DNA of 6,663 nt from Bacillota bacterium (GTDB lineage: Bacteria; Bacillota; Clostridia; Lachnospirales; CAG-274), in assembly GCA_017627115.1 (NCBI GenBank), contig JAGAHK010000438.1:1-6663 (forward strand), read 5' to 3'. Below, in pieces: positions 1-5,371 of this stretch. Position 1 is the first letter of the stretch. Each line of letters starts with the position of its first letter. The position numbers and the translations under genes are program-made. Below the pieces are notes generated by a model. That model was not told the origin of the DNA. It made no database searches and saw only the letters and a list, made by a program, of their open reading frames with translations.

Positions 1-376
1 CTTTGAGCTGTCGGATACGCGATACCAACAGTTCCATATCAAACGGTTTTGCAATATAGTATTTTGCGCCGAGATTAAACGCTTTTTGCGTTATCTGTTC
101 ACCTGTTATGGCAGTAAGCATTATACACATTGTCAAATTCTCGTTGCCGCTTTGACAAAGTTTTTCAAGTACGCCTATGCCGTCAAGTTTTGGCATAATA
201 CCGTCAAGCAAAGCTATATCGGGTTTTTCGGCTATTATTTTGTCATAGGCTTCCGCTCCGTCACAGGCGGTAGCAATAACTTTCATATCAGGTTGCTTTT
301 CCAGAAAATTACAAAGGCAGTCACAAAAATCCTTATTGTCGTCTGCTACCAAAATGGTGATTTTCTCGTTATTCAT
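1..376 (-). CDS. spo0A: Sporulation master response regulator Spo0A, N-terminal receiver domain (partial, runs off the left edge)
   Basis: Spo0A is the cytoplasmic transcription factor that, once phosphorylated by a phosphorelay or by orphan kinases, commits endospore-forming Firmicutes to sporulation. The 125 codons seen encode a complete receiver domain. Visible are the acidic pair D12-D13 in VADDN, the phospho-acceptor D58 in LLDGIMPKLDG, the switch threonine T88 in MLTA, and K110 in the AKPFDMELL segment. The PDMKVI, GIMPKLDGIGVLEKL and KPFDME stretches are more typical of Spo0A than of a generic receiver. The C-terminal DNA-binding (Spo0A_C) half would lie left of position 1 and cannot be seen. 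The ATG at 374-376 has a GGAGGG ribosome site at 385-390, eight bases away. The gene lies downstream of the CYTH gene on the same strand and has its own promoter. Identity is inferred from the receiver alone but is strong. Confidence 0.93.
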   Translation of the reverse strand, partial: MNNEKITILVADDNKDFCDCLCNFLEKQPDMKVIATACDGAEAYDKIIAEKPDIALLDGIMPKLDGIGVLEKLCQSGNENLTMCIMLTAITGEQITQKAFNLGAKYYIAKPFDMELLVSRIRQLK

Positions 377-423
377 TACATTTTCCCTCCGTGTAGATAA
401 GTTATGGTTAAAGTTAATATAGT

Positions 424-438
424 TGGTAATATTTACCA
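424..438. promoter_or_regulatory. 15-bp perfect palindrome at the spo0A transcription start, possible operator
   Basis: TGGTAA-TAT-TTACCA forms two perfect 6-base arms around a 3-base centre. It lies about 9 bases downstream of the spo0A -10 box, roughly +3 to +17 relative to the predicted start, the usual place for a repressor operator. It does not match the Spo0A box or the CodY box. As an RNA hairpin it would be weak and lacks a U-tract, so a terminator is unlikely. The binding protein is unknown. Confidence 0.4.
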
Positions 439-447
439 TTTTCAAAT

Positions 448-476
448 ATTATAAACCATAAAATAGAAAAATGCAA
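448..476 (-). promoter_or_regulatory. Sigma-A-type promoter of spo0A
   Basis: Read on the minus strand, a TTGCAT -35 box (471-476) is followed by exactly 17 bases and a consensus TATAAT -10 box (448-453). The expected transcription start is near 441, giving a leader of about 65 bases before the spo0A ATG. I did not find a convincing sigma-H-type promoter (AGGAWWW and GAAT pair), which Bacillus uses for induced spo0A expression. Confidence 0.75.
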
Positions 477-485
477 GAGGAAATT

Positions 486-971
486 TTATTTTTTTACAGG
501 AATTCCATATTTTACCAATGAAGCGTTGGAATATCTGCGGTCTTCTGTAACTTCTGCACCAAACCATTCGGGCGGATCAAACAAAAGAGCCTCTTTTATT
601 GTTGAAAATTCCACTTCCACATTCATAAAACCCTTTAAGTTTTCGTCATAAATATCCAATTCCGCAGTTAAACCGCCGCATAAAGGAATAATATAGCGTT
701 TTTTGATTATAGAACCCGTTTCGCACTTTTCCCATAAATTGTCAAATTGTTCTTTTGAAAGCGGCAGTTCAAATTCTGCACGTTTAAGCCCTGCTTTATC
801 AACGGCGCCTTTTACTGTAAGTATATAGTCATTGTCTTTTTGCCTTAAACGTATAGTAGGATTTGTTGATATATAGCCCTGTCTTATATTGAAATACTTG
901 TATTTGTCAAGTCCTTCAGGAAGTTTTTCGACAAGGAACTTTCTTTCTATTTCAGTGTTGTTGATATTCAA
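486..971 (-). CDS. CYTH-domain / triphosphate tunnel metalloenzyme (probable inorganic triphosphatase)
   Basis: CYTH proteins are metal-dependent, tunnel-shaped beta barrels that bind triphosphate groups. Bacterial members of this type usually hydrolyse inorganic tripolyphosphate and sometimes nucleotides. The 161-residue product has the signature EIERKFLV (E7, E9, K11), a basic pair in RLRQK (R41, R43), K54 in LTVKG, acidic E66/E68 in RAEFELP, KKRY (K90-R92), ELDIYD (D106), and the acidic strand VEVEF (E119, E121). It ends with GAEVTEDRRYSNASL, typical of the end of this fold. The TTG start at 969-971 is chosen because AAGGGGG at 980-986 sits eight bases before it and the homology begins directly after it. 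A longer reading from 1112 would add a hydrophobic tail translated from promoter DNA. There is no visible terminator before spo0A, so read-through is possible. The substrate cannot be told from sequence. Confidence 0.85.
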   Translation of the reverse strand: MNINNTEIERKFLVEKLPEGLDKYKYFNIRQGYISTNPTIRLRQKDNDYILTVKGAVDKAGLKRAEFELPLSKEQFDNLWEKCETGSIIKKRYIIPLCGGLTAELDIYDENLKGFMNVEVEFSTIKEALLFDPPEWFGAEVTEDRRYSNASLVKYGIPVKK

Positions 972-984
972 ATCAAAAACCCCC

Positions 985-1013
985 TTGAAATTAATAATAT
1001 ATAATAGTATAAT
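985..1013 (+). promoter_or_regulatory. Promoter of the 1087-1596 gene, in the divergent intergenic region
   Basis: TTGAAA (985-990), a 17-base spacer and consensus TATAAT (1008-1013) form a good sigma-A promoter, with a start expected near 1020 and a leader of about 65 bases. The -35 box overlaps the minus-strand ribosome site of the CYTH gene (980-986). The CYTH transcript must therefore start within or beyond this promoter, but the only minus-strand boxes I find there (TATACT, TACAAT) lack a good -35. Confidence 0.65.
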
Positions 1014-1086
1014 TATTGTATCACATAATAAGAAAAAAAGAAATAAAAAGAAGACAAAAAGCAAAATTTCCACGGGAAGTGAGTTT

Positions 1087-1596
1087 ATGAACAGGCTGCA
1101 AAAATATTTCAATTACAGACAAGCTCTTATAGACCAATATATAAAGGGCGATATGACAAAACGCGAGTATCTTGACCGAAATCTGGATGCGGTTTTGTCG
1201 CTGAACATAAAACCGTTCCGCAATGTGGACACACTTGATAAAGCTCTCTTTAACTACCAATATTACAATGCTATGGCAAAAGATTGCAAAATGGGTGCAT
1301 ATGGCGATTACGAATATCAGTTTAACGAGCAGATGGACTACTATTATTATCAAAAAGATAAAGCAACGATGAGAGCTTTGCAGCTTATTGATTTTACAGG
1401 CGTCTCCGCCTATCATATCTCCGTGCGCAGCAAAGAACTTAAAAACAGGCTTTTCGAGATAGTTCTGCTTGAACATAACAATGTTATCCTGCACTCTACA
1501 AATGAAGCCATAAAAAACAGGCTTATTGATGAGGGCGTTTTTGAAAAAGGTACAAAAAAATCTCTTATAGATTATTATATAAACCACAGATATTGA
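1087..1596 (+). CDS. Conserved-looking hypothetical protein, tyrosine-rich, 169 residues
   Basis: I do not firmly recognise this protein. It is soluble, with no signal peptide or membrane segment. Charged, probably helical stretches include the start (MNRLQKYFNYRQALIDQYIKG) and KNRLFEIVLLEH near residue 120. Tyrosine is very frequent (FNYQYY at 55-60, YEYQ at 75-78, YYYY at 85-88, YINHRY at the end). My unverified recollection is that similar proteins occur in Clostridium as an uncharacterised DUF family (possibly DUF6648). The ATG at 1087 is preferred because GGGAAG (1074-1079) stands seven bases before it and its own promoter lies at 985-1013. An upstream in-frame ATG at 889 would run backwards through the CYTH gene. 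The gene is single, divergent from CYTH, and closed by a terminator. Confidence 0.8.
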   Translation: MNRLQKYFNYRQALIDQYIKGDMTKREYLDRNLDAVLSLNIKPFRNVDTLDKALFNYQYYNAMAKDCKMGAYGDYEYQFNEQMDYYYYQKDKATMRALQLIDFTGVSAYHISVRSKELKNRLFEIVLLEHNNVILHSTNEAIKNRLIDEGVFEKGTKKSLIDYYINHRY

Positions 1597-1613
1597 CTTT
1601 TTTTGACAATCTG

Positions 1614-1641
1614 ATCCTGTCATTTATGGCAGGATTTTTTT
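1614..1641 (+). terminator. Rho-independent terminator after the 1087-1596 gene
   Basis: A nine-pair stem (1614-1622 with 1627-1635, one G-U pair) closes the four-base loop TTTA and is followed directly by a run of T to 1641. It lies 17 bases after the stop codon and separates this gene from the alarmone synthetase operon. Confidence 0.88.
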
Positions 1642-1658
1642 ATTCAATACTACCTGTT

Positions 1659-1686
1659 TTGACAAATTTTTTAAATAAATTATGTT
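1659..1686 (+). promoter_or_regulatory. Possible upstream promoter of the alarmone synthetase operon
   Basis: A perfect TTGACA (1659-1664) is followed after 16 bases by a poor -10, TATGTT (1681-1686). An alternative -10, TAAAAT (1686-1691) with a TG extension, is 21 bases away, too far for the same -35. It may act as a second, weaker start upstream of the better promoter at 1706-1734. Confidence 0.35.
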
Positions 1687-1705
1687 AAAATTTACTACAA
1701 ATCTA

Positions 1706-1734
1706 TTGTAATTATTTTTCAGATGTGCTATAAT
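1706..1734 (+). promoter_or_regulatory. Main promoter of the relQ-type operon (extended -10)
   Basis: TTGTAA (1706-1711), a 17-base spacer and TATAAT (1729-1734) preceded by TGC give an extended -10 promoter. The predicted start near 1741 leaves a leader of only about 16 bases, which holds little more than the GGGGGA ribosome site at 1745-1750, six bases before the ATG. No room remains for a riboswitch or attenuator in this transcript. Confidence 0.7.
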
Positions 1735-1756
1735 AAAAAAAATTGGGGGAATTCTT

Positions 1757-2563
1757 ATGGGAATTATTAATTGGAATACAGAGTTGCTGCCATACGAACA
1801 GGCAGTAGATGAAATAGTTTTAAAGCTTCGCAATGTTCAGCGTGAATTCAAGCGTGCACAGGTACATTCGCCTATAGAACAGGTCGAAGGCCGCGTAAAA
1901 AGCATAGCAAGTCTGCTTGCAAAAGCGAACAGCAGGAATATACCGATAGACAACGCTCTCGATGTGCTTGAAGATATTGCAGGCATACGCATTATATGCC
2001 GCTTTGTTGAAGATATACCGAAGGTTGTAAATATCATACGTTCCCGCAGCGACTATGATATGAAGATAATACAGGAAGAAGACTATATCACAAACACAAA
2101 AAGCAGCGGCTACCGAAGTTATCATATCACTATAGAGTACAAGCTGATGTTTGAAAATGAAGTCCGGATCTTAAAGTGTGAGATACAGATAAGAACTCTT
2201 GCGATGAATTTCTGGGCTACCATTGAACATTCACTGCGCTATAAATATGACGGCAATCTGCCCGAAGACCTTAAAATAAGGCTTCAAAATTGTGCCGAAG
2301 CTGCATTTCAGCTTGACAACGAGATGACAACAATACGCGGTGAACTTTTACAGGCGCAAAAAACAATGCGTACTCAGGAGTTTCTGGTAAACGAGATAGT
2401 AAAGAATATACATAATTTATATGCTTATGCCAAAGTTGAGCATATGAACGATTTTAATAAGGAATTTATGGAGATCTACCAGGACGGTAATGTTGAGAAA
2501 TTAAGTGAATTCAACAATAAGCTTGAAACAATGGCGGAGATCTATAATGTAAGGTATGTGTGA
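1757..2563 (+). CDS. relQ: Small alarmone synthetase, RelA/SpoT-domain (p)ppGpp synthetase of the RelQ/SAS1 type
   Basis: This enzyme would transfer pyrophosphate from ATP to GDP, GTP or GMP, making the stringent-response alarmones (p)ppGpp/pGpp in the cytoplasm. The synthetase domain covers about residues 15-190: LEDIAGIRIICRFVEDI (D73, R78, R82), the G-loop KSSGYRSYH (K115-H123), and CEIQIRTLAMNFWATIEHSL with E142, Q144, R146 and H158. There is no N-terminal HD hydrolase and no TGS/ACT regulatory region, so it is a stand-alone synthetase. At 268 residues it is longer than Bacillus SAS1 (about 211). The extra length is a C-terminal part, about 200-268, rich in charged residues and probably helical. 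The start is fixed by GGGGGA six bases upstream and a promoter just before it. It is the first gene of a four-gene unit and ends one base before the preferred metallophosphoesterase start. The symbol follows family resemblance; RelP/SAS2 is less likely. Confidence 0.88.
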   Translation: MGIINWNTELLPYEQAVDEIVLKLRNVQREFKRAQVHSPIEQVEGRVKSIASLLAKANSRNIPIDNALDVLEDIAGIRIICRFVEDIPKVVNIIRSRSDYDMKIIQEEDYITNTKSSGYRSYHITIEYKLMFENEVRILKCEIQIRTLAMNFWATIEHSLRYKYDGNLPEDLKIRLQNCAEAAFQLDNEMTTIRGELLQAQKTMRTQEFLVNEIVKNIHNLYAYAKVEHMNDFNKEFMEIYQDGNVEKLSEFNNKLETMAEIYNVRYV

Positions 2564-2564
2564 T

Positions 2565-3254
2565 ATGTCTGTCTATGCGATTGCCGATCTGCATTTAAGT
2601 TTATACAAAGATAAGCCGATGTCCGTTTTTGGCGATAATTGGGCAGAACATGATAAAAAAATAAAGAAAAACTGGCTCGATACAGTGACCTGTGACGATA
2701 CAGTGCTTATTGCAGGCGATATTTCATGGGCGATGAATATGAAGGAGTTTGAGCCCGATTTTGAATATCTGCGCACATTGCCCGGTAAGAAGGTCTTTAT
2801 AAGCGGCAATCATGATTATTGGTGGACTTCCGTGCAGAAACTGAACGAAATGGATAAGGATATGTTTTTTATAAGAACAAATTTTTATCCTATGGGAGAT
2901 ATAGCTGTATGCGGTACGCGAGGCTGGATATGCCCCAACGATACTATGTATACGGCAGCGGATGAAAAGATATATAAGCGTGAATGCGGAAGGCTTGAAA
3001 TATCATTGCAGGCTGCAAAAAAAGCAGGATACAATGATATTATCGTAATGCTGCACTACCCTCCCGTAAATGATAAGGGCGAAAGATCCGAATTTTTGAA
3101 TATTATAGAAAAATACGGCGTCAAAAAGGTGGTATACGGGCATCTTCATTCGCCTCAGGCTCACGAAACGGGCATAAAAGGCATTGTAAACGGCGTTGAA
3201 TTCTTTTTGACCGCAAGCGATTATCTTGATTTTAAGCCTGTAAAGGTTTATTAA
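2565..3254 (+). CDS. Calcineurin-like metallophosphoesterase
   Basis: This is a soluble binuclear-metal phosphoesterase of unknown substrate. All family motifs are present in order in the 229-residue product: DLH (D8, H10), GDISWA (G51-D52), GNHDYWW (N82, H83, D84), LHYPP (H164) and GHLH (H193, H195). The tryptophan-rich SWA and YWW flanks mark a compact Firmicutes subgroup seen as a one-domain protein. I chose the ATG at 2565 because the conserved strand SVYAIADLH follows it directly and AAGG (2551-2554) lies ten bases upstream. An in-frame ATG at 2556 would add three residues and overlap the relQ stop, but has that AAGG almost touching it. Either way, translation is probably coupled to relQ. 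Its place beside an alarmone synthetase suggests a phosphorylated nucleotide or cofactor substrate, but this is inference. Confidence 0.88.
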   Translation: MSVYAIADLHLSLYKDKPMSVFGDNWAEHDKKIKKNWLDTVTCDDTVLIAGDISWAMNMKEFEPDFEYLRTLPGKKVFISGNHDYWWTSVQKLNEMDKDMFFIRTNFYPMGDIAVCGTRGWICPNDTMYTAADEKIYKRECGRLEISLQAAKKAGYNDIIVMLHYPPVNDKGERSEFLNIIEKYGVKKVVYGHLHSPQAHETGIKGIVNGVEFFLTASDYLDFKPVKVY

Positions 3255-3293
3255 TAAATTTTAACCAAATAAAGGTAAAGAAAGGAAAATATT

Positions 3294-3812
3294 ATGTCAA
3301 ATCCAATAGTTACTATTAAAATGGAAAACGGTGATGTTATCAAAGCGGAGCTTTACCCCGATATTGCACCGAACACGGTAAACAATTTTATCAGCCTTAT
3401 AAATAAGGGCTTTTATAACGGTCTTATTTTCCATCGAATAATCAAAGGCTTTATGATACAAGGCGGCTGCCCCAACGGCAACGGCATGGGAAATCCCGGT
3501 TACAGTATAAAGGGCGAGTTTTCGCAGAACGGTTTTAAAAATGATCTTAAACATACCGCAGGCGTGCTTTCAATGGCAAGGTCGATGATGCCGAATTCGG
3601 CAGGCTCACATTTCTTTATCATGCACAAGGATGCACCCCACCTTGACGGCGCTTATGCCGCTTTCGGCAAGGTGATCGATGGTATGGATATTGTCGATAA
3701 ACTTGCAGGCGTAAAAACAGGCCGTATGGACAGACCCGTTGAAGATCAGGTAATGGACGATGTTACAGTTGAAACTTTCGGCGTGGATTATCCCGAGCCC
3801 GAAAAGATGTAA
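3294..3812 (+). CDS. Cyclophilin-type peptidyl-prolyl cis-trans isomerase
   Basis: This protein would catalyse cis-trans isomerisation of proline peptide bonds during folding. It has no signal peptide or lipobox, so it is cytoplasmic. The 172 residues form one cyclophilin domain with the active-site segment FHRIIKGFMIQGG (R48, F53, M54, Q56), the MARSMMPNSAGSHFFI segment (about 95-109), and HLDGAYAAFGKVIDGMDIVD (about 116-135). H116 stands where human cyclophilin A has the cyclosporin-contact tryptophan, as is common in bacteria. H106 replaces the usual glutamine of GSQFFI, and MM replaces the usual xD before PNSAG. AAAGGA at 3281-3286 lies seven bases before the ATG. It follows the metallophosphoesterase after 39 bases without a visible promoter or terminator, so it belongs to the same operon. 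Confidence 0.95.
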   Translation: MSNPIVTIKMENGDVIKAELYPDIAPNTVNNFISLINKGFYNGLIFHRIIKGFMIQGGCPNGNGMGNPGYSIKGEFSQNGFKNDLKHTAGVLSMARSMMPNSAGSHFFIMHKDAPHLDGAYAAFGKVIDGMDIVDKLAGVKTGRMDRPVEDQVMDDVTVETFGVDYPEPEKM

Positions 3813-3845
3813 GCACTATCAATAACTATTTCGGGAGGCAAAGCA

Positions 3846-4322
3846 ATGAGTTTAAGTTATGCTGAAATGACTTGCCCGAACTGCGGCGCAAAAACAAAAG
3901 AAAGCTGCAACACATGGATGTACGGCAGCCCTGTTAAGACTTGCGCAAGCTGCAATACGGAGTATATAGACAGAAGATGGCGTGAAGTTGCCATAGACGG
4001 TTTTGACCCGCGCAGCTCCAATTCAGGGTTTTATTTAAAAGGTCTTTTGGGCTTTGTAGTATTCACCGTTGTTTGTGTGCTGCTGCTTTTTTTGATGTCG
4101 GCTTCAAGCGGACATTTTCCGTTGAAACTGCTTGTTGCTGCCATTGGCGGTATTCTTGGTTCGGTTTTTTGTGCTTATCGTCTTTTTGTAATAAAATCGG
4201 GCATCCAAGATAAAGACAATGCCGTTTTTATGACTGAATCAAAACAGCGTTTGAAAAATTCCGAATATGTGGAAAAACTTGAAAAATACGGTTATAAGAT
4301 ACCCGATGAATTTAAAAAATAA
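3846..4322 (+). CDS. Zinc-ribbon protein with two transmembrane segments, unknown function
   Basis: I do not recognise a named family. The 158-residue product starts with a zinc-ribbon-like module: CPNCG (C10, C13) and CASC (C33, C36), with one further cysteine at C21 between them. After a short polar linker come two hydrophobic segments, about 66-85 and 93-114, separated by a short SASSGHFP turn. The last 40 residues are charged and probably helical (SKQRLKNSEYVEKLEKYGYKI). Without a signal peptide, the ribbon and tail would both face the cytoplasm in a hairpin-like membrane topology. GGGAGG at 3833-3838 is seven bases from the ATG. The gene follows the isomerase after 33 bases and is the last of the unit, since a terminator starts 16 bases after its stop. 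A role as a small membrane sensor or scaffold is only a guess. Confidence 0.85.
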   Translation: MSLSYAEMTCPNCGAKTKESCNTWMYGSPVKTCASCNTEYIDRRWREVAIDGFDPRSSNSGFYLKGLLGFVVFTVVCVLLLFLMSASSGHFPLKLLVAAIGGILGSVFCAYRLFVIKSGIQDKDNAVFMTESKQRLKNSEYVEKLEKYGYKIPDEFKK

Positions 4323-4338
4323 CTCTTTAAAATTTTTA

Positions 4339-4371
4339 ACGAACTTGCAGAAAAATGCAGGTTCGTTTTTT
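4339..4371 (+). terminator. Strong Rho-independent terminator ending the relQ operon
   Basis: An 11-pair stem (4339-4349 with 4356-4366, one G-U pair; A4338 and T4367 can extend it) closes the loop GAAAAA and is followed by T to 4371. It isolates the four-gene unit from miaA. Confidence 0.93.
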
Positions 4372-4373
4372 GT

Positions 4374-4402
4374 TTGACAATATTTTGACATTGTGATATA
4401 CT
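4374..4402 (+). promoter_or_regulatory. Near-consensus promoter of miaA
   Basis: TTGACA (4374-4379), a 17-base spacer and TATACT (4397-4402) with a TG extension form a strong sigma-A promoter only two bases after the preceding terminator's U-tract. A second perfect TTGACA at 4385-4390 lies inside the spacer and has no suitable -10 of its own. The start would be near 4409, with a leader of about 23 bases carrying GGGGAG (4420-4425). Confidence 0.85.
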
Positions 4403-4431
4403 CATTTGGATAAACCAATGGGGAGAAAAAT

Positions 4432-5352
4432 ATGAAAGACAGACTTATAGTTATATCGGGACCCACTGCCTGTGGCAAGACAGCCGTATCGGTCGAACTC
4501 GCAAAAAGCATCGGCGGAGAAATAGTTTCTGCCGACAGTATGCAGGTATATCGCAGCATGGATATAGGCACGGCAAAGATAATGCCCGATGAAATGCAGG
4601 GAATACCACATTATCTTATAGACGAATTTGACCCTGATGAGGATTTTAATGTCGCTAAATTCCAACAAAGGGCTAAAAAATATATCTCGGATATTATTTC
4701 CCGCGGTAAAATGGCCATAGTTGCAGGCGGCACAGGCTTTTATATAAATGCACTTGTGTATGACAACGATTTTGCCAAAGAAGATGAAGAAAGTGAAATA
4801 CGCAGGCAATTGCAGGAAGAAGCCAAGCAAAAAGGCGCAGAGCATATGCACGGCATCCTTAAAGAGATAGATCCCGAATCGGCGGAAAAAATACATAAAA
4901 ACAATGTGAAAAAAGTTATCAGAGCTATTGAATTTTACAGGCTGAACGGTAAAAAAATATCTACGCACAACGCAGAAGAAAAGCAGCGTGAAACGGCCTA
5001 TGATGCCAAAATTTTTGTGCTTGATATGAGCCGCGAAAGGCTTTATGAGCGCATTGAAAAACGTATTGATATCATGCTTGAACAAGGCTTGCTAAAAGAA
5101 GTCGAAAGTCTTTTGGAAAAGTATTCTCCCTCTCTTGTGTCAATGCAGGGGCTTGGTTATAAGGAATTTGTACCCTATTTCAAAGGAGAATGTACGCTTG
5201 AAGAAGCTGTATATAATTTGAAAATAAGTACAAGGCATTTTGCAAAACGTCAGCTAACATGGTTCAGACATCAATGTCCGCAGGCGATATGGGTAGATAT
5301 GGATAAATATAATGCCGAAACGGCGGCGGAATATATTAAAAACAATTTATGA
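4432..5352 (+). CDS. miaA: tRNA dimethylallyltransferase MiaA
   Basis: MiaA transfers a dimethylallyl group from DMAPP to N6 of adenosine 37 in tRNAs that read UNN codons. The product, i6A37, is the precursor of ms2i6A and supports reading-frame maintenance. The 306 residues match the usual family length. Visible motifs are the P-loop-like GPTACGKT (G10-T17), SADSMQVYRSMDIGTAK with the probable general base D35, IPHYLID (58-64), AGGTGFYINAL with T101, the GLGYKEF segment in the C-terminal part, and RQLTWFRHQ (273-281) near the end. The ATG at 4432 follows GGGGAG by six bases. It has its own promoter and is followed after 19 bases by the YnbB-like gene, so the two probably form one transcript. 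In many Firmicutes hfq directly follows miaA; here it does not. Confidence 0.97.
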   Translation: MKDRLIVISGPTACGKTAVSVELAKSIGGEIVSADSMQVYRSMDIGTAKIMPDEMQGIPHYLIDEFDPDEDFNVAKFQQRAKKYISDIISRGKMAIVAGGTGFYINALVYDNDFAKEDEESEIRRQLQEEAKQKGAEHMHGILKEIDPESAEKIHKNNVKKVIRAIEFYRLNGKKISTHNAEEKQRETAYDAKIFVLDMSRERLYERIEKRIDIMLEQGLLKEVESLLEKYSPSLVSMQGLGYKEFVPYFKGECTLEEAVYNLKISTRHFAKRQLTWFRHQCPQAIWVDMDKYNAETAAEYIKNNL

Positions 5353-5371
5353 GATTTGACAGAGGTTTGAT

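Noticed and set aside
86..400. 104-residue plus-strand frame over spo0A
   Set aside because: The minus strand encodes a perfect receiver domain; the plus frame is its shadow.
972..1112. N-terminal extension of the CYTH protein from an ATG at 1112
   Set aside because: It would translate AT-rich promoter DNA into a hydrophobic tail; the TTG at 971 has a well-spaced ribosome site and matches where the domain begins.
1021..1623. 200-residue open frame on the minus strand opposite the hypothetical gene
   Set aside because: It begins inside a terminator hairpin region, has unnatural Phe/Ile/Cys/His-rich composition, and the opposite strand has a good start, promoter and terminator.
1657..1667. 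Spo0A-box-like TTTGTCAAAA on the minus strand upstream of relQ
   Set aside because: It has one mismatch in the core and is simply the reverse complement of a TTGACA -35 box.
1664..1693. Inverted AAATTTT / AAAATTT pair upstream of relQ
   Set aside because: The low-complexity A/T arms have a long spacer and no sign of function beyond promoter AT-richness.
3247..3258. TTTATTAATAAA palindrome across the metallophosphoesterase stop codon
   Set aside because: It is pure A/T in an AT-rich stretch, without a stable stem or U-tract; chance is the simplest explanation.
4402..5085. 227-residue open frame on the minus strand opposite miaA
   Set aside because: It is a shadow of the confident miaA gene, with a Phe/Cys/Tyr-rich composition, no ribosome site and no domain.
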